This document shows positions 15,998 to 19,645 of a stretch of 19,645 bases of DNA, in pieces (the first letter of the stretch is position 1; each line of letters opens with the position of its first letter). The notes beneath the pieces are model-generated. The model had not been told where the DNA came from. It worked only from the letters and a program-made list of their open reading frames with translations, and did no database searches. Origin of the DNA: Atribacteria bacterium SCGC AAA255-N14 (lineage in GTDB: Bacteria; Atribacterota; JS1; SB-45; 34-128); assembly GCA_000405345.1 (NCBI GenBank), contig ASPC01000034.1:1-19645 (forward strand), written 5' to 3'. The position numbers were made by a program, and so were the translations under genes.

Positions 15998-17495
15998 TAT
16001 TATCGCTGCCTCCCATTGAGTAATATAATAATTTCTGTTTATCTGCTTCATCTGCATTGAAGCTTGCAGTAACACTTCCTTTATAGAAGACAATTATTCT
16101 ATCACTTAGCCCCAATATCTCTGGTATTTCGGGTGAAATAAATATAATAGCAGTCCCCTGTTGTGCCAGCTTATTAATCTCTCTATATATTTCAGACTTA
16201 GCATAAACATCAATTCCCTTGGTCGGTTCATCAAAGATAAGTACCTTTGCTTTGCTTCCTAGCCATTTCCCGAGTACTATCTTCTGCTGGTTACCTCCGC
16301 TAAGAAAATTAACAATAGTTTTATATCCGGTTGCTTTTATCGATAAAGTTTTTATTAATTTTTCTGCCAGCTTATTCTCCCCTTTTTGATTTATAAATTT
16401 ATAATTACAAAATTGGTTTAAAACTGGCAAAGTTATATTTTCCTTAATATTCATATTTAAAATAAGCCCTCCTTCTTTTCGATTCTCAGGAATTAAACCG
16501 ATCCCTTTAGCTACTGCTTCTCTAGGCGAGTTTATGCTTGTTTTATCTCCTTCAAGTAGAATTGCACCTTCATACTTTTTGTCAACACCAAAAAGTATGT
16601 TTGCCAACTCTGTTTTACCAGATCCCTTAGCACCGATAACTCCCAGTACTTCTCCTTTTCTCAAACTAAAATTAATATCTTTTAATACACCTTTTTTACA
16701 CAGATTTTTGACTTCAAGTAACACTTCTCCAATTTTAACCTTTTCTTTAGGAAACTGATCATTTAAATTTTTTCCAATCATATAGCTAACAAGCAACTTA
16801 GGATCTATTTCTTTAATTTTTTTAGTACATACTTTTTCCCCATCTTTAAGGACAGTAACACCGTCAGCAATTTCAAAAATTTCTTCTAATCTATGAGAAA
16901 TATAAATTATAGTAACTCCATTTTTTCTTAAATCTTCTATTATTTCAAAAAGATTCCCTTTATCTTCTTCACCAAGAGAAGATGTCGGCTCATCAAAAAC
17001 AATAATAGATGGCTCCTTTAATAAAGCTTTGGCTATAATTATTAACTGTTGCTGACTAATACTCAATTCAGAAACAGGTTTCATTATTTTATCTTGGGAA
17101 ATACCCACCTTTTTCAATAAAGATTTTGCTTTTTGATACATCTCCTTCCAATTGATTGCCTTGCTTTTTCTTACAGGTTCTTGTGTTAAAAAGATATTTC
17201 TAACTGCATCAAAATAAGGAATCAGGTTAATCTCCTGATGAATAAAGGCTAACCCTAGTTCCTGAGCTACTCGGGGATTAGAGATGTCAACCTGTTTTCC
17301 ATTAACAAAGATTTCTCCATCATCTTTTTGTAATGCTCCGGCCAGAATCTTAATCATGGTCGACTTACCTGCCCCGTTTTCCCCTACCAGAGCATGAATT
17401 TCACCGGGTTTAACATAAAAATTTACGCCTTTTAAAGCATGAACACCGGGAAATCTTTTATCGATATTCCTCATCTCTAAAACATATTCAGGCAT
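15981..17495 (-). CDS. Sugar-type ABC transporter ATP-binding protein (RbsA/MglA-like, two ATPase domains)
   Basis: The 504-residue protein has two fused nucleotide-binding domains, as in the ribose/galactose importer ATPases. Domain 1: Walker A GENGAGKST (38-46), signature LSISQQQ (144-150), Walker B IIVFDEP (164-170), switch His201. Domain 2: Walker A GAKGSGKT (288-295), signature LSGGNQQ (398-404), Walker B VLIFDEP (418-424). Domain 2 has no switch His (IFISPEIPEIL), which is normal for this family. The ATG at 17495 has AAGGAGT upstream. It lies about 120 nt after the binding-protein gene, with a strong hairpin between them, and overlaps permease 2. It is intact. Confidence 0.95.
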   Translation of the reverse strand: MPEYVLEMRNIDKRFPGVHALKGVNFYVKPGEIHALVGENGAGKSTMIKILAGALQKDDGEIFVNGKQVDISNPRVAQELGLAFIHQEINLIPYFDAVRNIFLTQEPVRKSKAINWKEMYQKAKSLLKKVGISQDKIMKPVSELSISQQQLIIIAKALLKEPSIIVFDEPTSSLGEEDKGNLFEIIEDLRKNGVTIIYISHRLEEIFEIADGVTVLKDGEKVCTKKIKEIDPKLLVSYMIGKNLNDQFPKEKVKIGEVLLEVKNLCKKGVLKDINFSLRKGEVLGVIGAKGSGKTELANILFGVDKKYEGAILLEGDKTSINSPREAVAKGIGLIPENRKEGGLILNMNIKENITLPVLNQFCNYKFINQKGENKLAEKLIKTLSIKATGYKTIVNFLSGGNQQKIVLGKWLGSKAKVLIFDEPTKGIDVYAKSEIYREINKLAQQGTAIIFISPEIPEILGLSDRIIVFYKGSVTASFNADEADKQKLLYYSMGGSDNIEDAY

Positions 17496-17530
17496 TAGCT
17501 AACACTCCTTTTTTAAACTTTAATCTGATT

Positions 17531-17559
17531 AAGGGACCCGGTTTTTAACCGGGCCCCTT
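17531..17559 (-). terminator. Hairpin between binding protein and ATPase genes
   Basis: The arms AAGGGACCCGGTT (17531-17543) and AACCGGGCCCCTT (17547-17559) pair with one mismatch and a TTT loop. It lies 3' of the binding-protein gene. On the minus strand no long U-tract follows, so it may act as a partial terminator or mRNA-end stabiliser that keeps the binding protein more abundant than the membrane parts, as in many sugar ABC operons. The role is inferred. Confidence 0.7.
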
Positions 17560-17567
17560 TTACTAAT

Positions 17568-17606
17568 CCGAAGGGCAAAATACTACGGGTTTACCCGTGG
17601 GGTTTC
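17568..17606 (+). repeat. REP-like repeat, 3' side of binding-protein gene
   Basis: It contains CCGAAGGGC (17568-17576), a 6-bp palindrome ACGGGT/ACCCGT (17585-17598) and CCCGTGGGGTTTC (17594-17606). The same 9-mer and 13-mer occur in the same order but on the other strand at 18704-18643, so the two copies form an inverted pair around the binding-protein gene. Confidence 0.65.
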
Positions 17607-17616
17607 CAGTGCCCTG

Positions 17617-18579
17617 TTATTCGGTAGAAATCCCGAGATCCCCTTCCGGCGGTAAGTTCCCTTCATGATAAATCACATGGGAAAAGTAAATCTCCCGGGG
17701 AACCGCTCTATCGCCTTTTATTAATCTATATGCCATTTCAACTGCAGTCCGTCCAAATTCCTTCGGTCTCTGGGCAACTGTTGCCTTAAAAGGCATTCCC
17801 TGCCTGATAGCATTTAGAGAAGCAATTTCACCATTTATGCCTACAGAAAATATTTCTTCTCTACCTGCTGCTTTAATTGCTTCAGCAGCACCATATGCCG
17901 GAGCATCCCAGGCAGCCCAGACAGCACCAATTTCTCCTTTTGGATATTTATTTAGGAATACTTCCATTTCTTTCATAGCATTCAGACGGTCTCCTGCCCA
18001 TTCCTGTACTCTATCCTCGATTATCTTAACATTGGGATTACTCTCTACAACACTTAACATTCCTTCATACCTTGACCGGGTGGAATCCTGGGAAGGATTT
18101 TGAAAGACGATTATGTTGCCTTTACCGTTCATTTTATCAATCATCCATTTTGCTAGATCCTGTCCAATTTCATAGTCATTGGACATCATACTGCATTGGA
18201 TACCAAGTATATTTGTACCTCCTCCGATAAATACAGTTGCAATTCCATTATCCCTAGCTTTTTGAGCCATGGGTTTCATGGCAACCTCATCTCCGATAAT
18301 AAAAATAATTGAATCAACCTTTTTTGTAATTAAGGTATCAACATTAGCACCTTGTTTAACATGATCAATATTAGAATCCAGATGGGTAACCTTAAATCCT
18401 AGCTCATCTGCCATCTCTTTGATACCATCAAAGGCAGCCTTATTCCACCAGTGCCACGCTGCTCAGTCTACTACTCCAATTGTTATATCTTCTTCAGCGC
18501 TGGCTATTGTCGAAACTCCCAAGATCAAACCTATAACCAGTAATACCGAAATTAATAATAAATTAATTTTCTTTGTCAT
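17617..18579 (-). pseudogene. Periplasmic sugar-type substrate-binding protein with in-frame TGA
   Basis: The frame from ATG 18579 (AAGGAGAAG upstream) encodes 320 residues plus one internal TGA at codon 39 (18465-18463), and ends at TAA 17617. Residues 1-28 form a signal peptide (MTKK, hydrophobic core, ASA cleavage site) with no lipobox Cys. The mature part is a Peripla_BP_4/RbsB-like fold: ITIGVVD, stop, AAWHWWNKAAFDGIKEMADELG, then VDSIIFIIGDEVAMKP and VAQRPKEFGRTAVEMAYRLI. The TGA falls in the first ligand-binding loop and could be a changed TGG (Trp). Neighbouring genes use TGA only as stop, so general recoding is unlikely. No further stop or frameshift follows, so this is a very recent nonsense mutation, a base error, or read-through. 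It serves the downstream ATPase and permeases. Confidence 0.85.
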
Positions 18580-18639
18580 TATCTTTTCTTCTCCTTATTT
18601 TTTAGATTTTTTAAAAACCCGTAAACTTAAAATATAAAT

Positions 18640-18704
18640 GTCGAAACCCCACGGGCAAGCAGTGGCACCTTTCGACCTTTCGAGCCGAGATCGACGCCCT
18701 TCGG
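18640..18704 (-). repeat. REP-like repeat, 5' side of binding-protein gene
   Basis: GTCGAAA (18640-18646) and TTTCGAC (18670-18676) form outer arms, with CCAC/GTGG inside. GAAACCCCACGGG (18643-18655) and GCCCTTCGG (18696-18704) are the reverse complements of words at 17594-17606 and 17568-17576. TCGAGCCGAGATCGACGC (18678-18695) resembles 197-214. The element sits in the leader of the binding-protein gene, 60 nt before its start. I see no convincing promoter between it and the gene. Confidence 0.65.
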
Positions 18705-18705
18705 T

Positions 18706-18735
18706 CTAATAAACATAATACACTAACCTCTTCAT
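18706..18735 (-). other. Possible 9-codon leader ORF with strong ribosome site
   Basis: On the minus strand AAGGAGGT (18748-18741) is followed after about 5 nt by ATG (18735) and the short frame MKRLVYYVY, ending TAG at 18706-18708. It may be a leader peptide, or the start of a gene cut off by the REP-like insertion that begins just downstream. Evidence is only the very good Shine-Dalgarno site. Confidence 0.3.
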
Positions 18736-18776
18736 TAACCACCTCCTTTACATTATTTACTAGTGCCTTTCAGAAA

Positions 18777-18811
18777 ACTCTAAAACCCTTGTCTTGCAAG
18801 GCTTTTAGAGT
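18777..18811. repeat. Strong hairpin upstream of the transposase
   Basis: ACTCTAAAA-C-CCTTG (18777-18791) pairs with CAAGG-C-TTTTAGAGT (18797-18811), broken only by one C/C mismatch, with loop TCTTG. It may shield the insertion sequence from outside transcription, or lie near its left end. The rest of the 18580-19089 gap is described under the neighbouring repeats. Confidence 0.7.
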
Positions 18812-19016
18812 ACCTCTATTTTATTCTTCTCTTCACCTCCACTTTTGAAACCCTTATCTAATAGGATTTTAGAAAGATTATTGATTAATTTCTACTTATT
18901 TTATAGATTTTTTAGGGGCCTGGAGGAAAATTTTTTTAACCTTCTAAAGTTTTCTGAAACCCTCATCTCTATTTTAAGCAAACATTTTGCTAATCTGAAT
19001 TTGATTTCACCTCCAC
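18782..19016. repeat. Diverged short repeats before the transposase
   Basis: RAAACCCTYRTCT-like words occur at 18782-18794, 18847-18859 and 18956-18968. TTCACCTCCAC occurs at 18832-18842 and again at 19006-19016. The first two units also share AGGxTTTTAGA on their right side at a spacing of about 65 nt. They could be transposase-binding repeats at the element's left end or decayed repeat copies. No gene is supported here. Confidence 0.45.
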
Positions 19017-19089
19017 CTACCTTTTGCCCTATAATATTTTAAGAATACTGTTTTAAGTTTTAGTAACTTTTCAGAAAAGGGGTAAGATT

Positions 19090-19645
19090 ATGAAAAGATT
19101 TAAGCCAAACCAGAAACTTCTTTTTAAAGTTAAAACTGTTTTTAATTTAAAACCTTTAGAGAAATACGAAATTCTTTTCTCTTTTCTTGATACCTCATCA
19201 TTAGAGATACTGTATCCTTCTACCGGCAGACCACCTATTCCCTATAAAGCTTTACTTAAAGCGCTTGTCTACAAGAATATTAAAAATACATCTTATCTTT
19301 CTGATCTGGTAAGAGAACTTCAGGATAATCCTGATTTAGCCTTGGTCTTTGGTTTTCATTCCCTCCATTTACCTTGTGTAGAGAATTTTTCGGCCTTCTT
19401 AGGAGATACTGAAAATAGGATCTTCCAAGAGGTGAGAGATTCTCTGGTAAGCAAGTTAATCGAGCTTAAAGAAATTAAGGGAACTCATCTTACCTTCGAT
19501 TCCTCTAATATCCCGGCTAAAGTTAAAGAGAACAACCTCAAGACTTCTATTAAAGATAGATTTGATAAAACCAAGAAACCTAAAGGTGACCCGGAATCTC
19601 GTCTTAGTATCATGGTCCATTTTCCTAAACCCTTTCAGAAAGAGT
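19090..19645 (+). CDS. DDE transposase, N-terminal part (IS4/IS5-like, DUF772-type)
   Basis: An open frame from ATG 19090 (GGGG about 8 nt upstream) runs 185 codons off the right edge. It begins MKRFKPNQKLLF and contains a DUF772-like region (STGRPPIPYKALLKALVYKN, about residues 45-64, then LVRELQDNPDLALVFGF). After that comes HLTFDSSNIPAK, whose Asp is probably the first residue of the DDE triad. The remaining catalytic residues and the right inverted repeat lie outside the window. It is opposite in strand to the transport module. The exact IS family cannot be set from this part; the left end is probably within 18740-19080. Confidence 0.85.
   Translation, partial: MKRFKPNQKLLFKVKTVFNLKPLEKYEILFSFLDTSSLEILYPSTGRPPIPYKALLKALVYKNIKNTSYLSDLVRELQDNPDLALVFGFHSLHLPCVENFSAFLGDTENRIFQEVRDSLVSKLIELKEIKGTHLTFDSSNIPAKVKENNLKTSIKDRFDKTKKPKGDPESRLSIMVHFPKPFQKE

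Noticed and set aside
18463..18500. Selenocysteine or TGA-as-Trp genetic code for the binding protein.
   Set aside because: No hairpin at SECIS distance is evident, and TGA serves as a normal stop in purD and purS while other intact genes have no internal TGA.
18845..19042. 65-residue plus-strand ORF before the transposase.
   Set aside because: It has a non-ATG start, no ribosome site, and lies within the repeat region; it does not resemble a known protein.

Overview
The window is AT-rich bacterial DNA with strong Shine-Dalgarno sites (AGGAGG-like), few and short gaps within operons, and standard stop usage (TGA ends purD and purS). The sugar-binding protein has an AxA-type signal peptide without a lipobox cysteine, which hints at a diderm rather than a classic Gram-positive. 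The gene set (small PurL with PurS/PurQ, an Fe-S type PurF, a guanine-type purine riboswitch) would fit Clostridia-like or Atribacterota-like lineages. This placement is inference only.

Region 1 (1-10636) is a de novo purine operon. On the minus strand purE, purC, purS, purQ, purL and purF run right to left behind a promoter (10993-11021), a purine riboswitch (10886-10956) and an intrinsic terminator (10698-10760). The rest of the pathway block (end of purF, purM, purN, purD, first ~70% of purH) lies on the plus strand at 1-4318. A 49-bp inverted repeat (1-49 and 4311-4359), which is purF coding sequence, marks the junction. Flipping 1-4310 restores an intact 451-codon purF and a co-directional purE-C-S-Q-L-F-M-N-D-H order. 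The present layout is therefore either an assembly or amplification fold-back or a recent inversion that breaks purF and purH; an artefact is more likely. Spacers in this region hold odd AATTGG-word tracts, a duplicated 48-nt leader before purC and purS, and two perfect or near-perfect palindromes.

Region 2 (10637-11207) is the purine operon control region. It also carries what looks like a solitary IS200/IS605-type right end (11041-11090) next to the promoter.

Region 3 (11208-18579, all minus strand) is a transport and catabolism module. In transcription order it has a periplasmic sugar-type binding protein broken by one in-frame TGA, an RbsA-like double ATPase, two paralogous RbsC-like permeases, a DapA/NAL-superfamily aldolase or lyase, and, after a 672-nt gap holding one orphan plus-strand ORF, a UroD/MtaA-like protein. 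Hairpin repeats sharing sequence in opposite orientation flank the binding-protein gene. The substrate is not evident.

Region 4 (18580-19645) is a repeat-rich gap followed by the start of a plus-strand DDE transposase that runs off the window.

I see no CRISPR array, tRNA or rRNA, and no defence system. The points most worth checking are the inversion junction, the in-frame TGA, the riboswitch with an unusual P3, the duplicated leaders, and the uncharacterised ABC/aldolase/UroD-like module.
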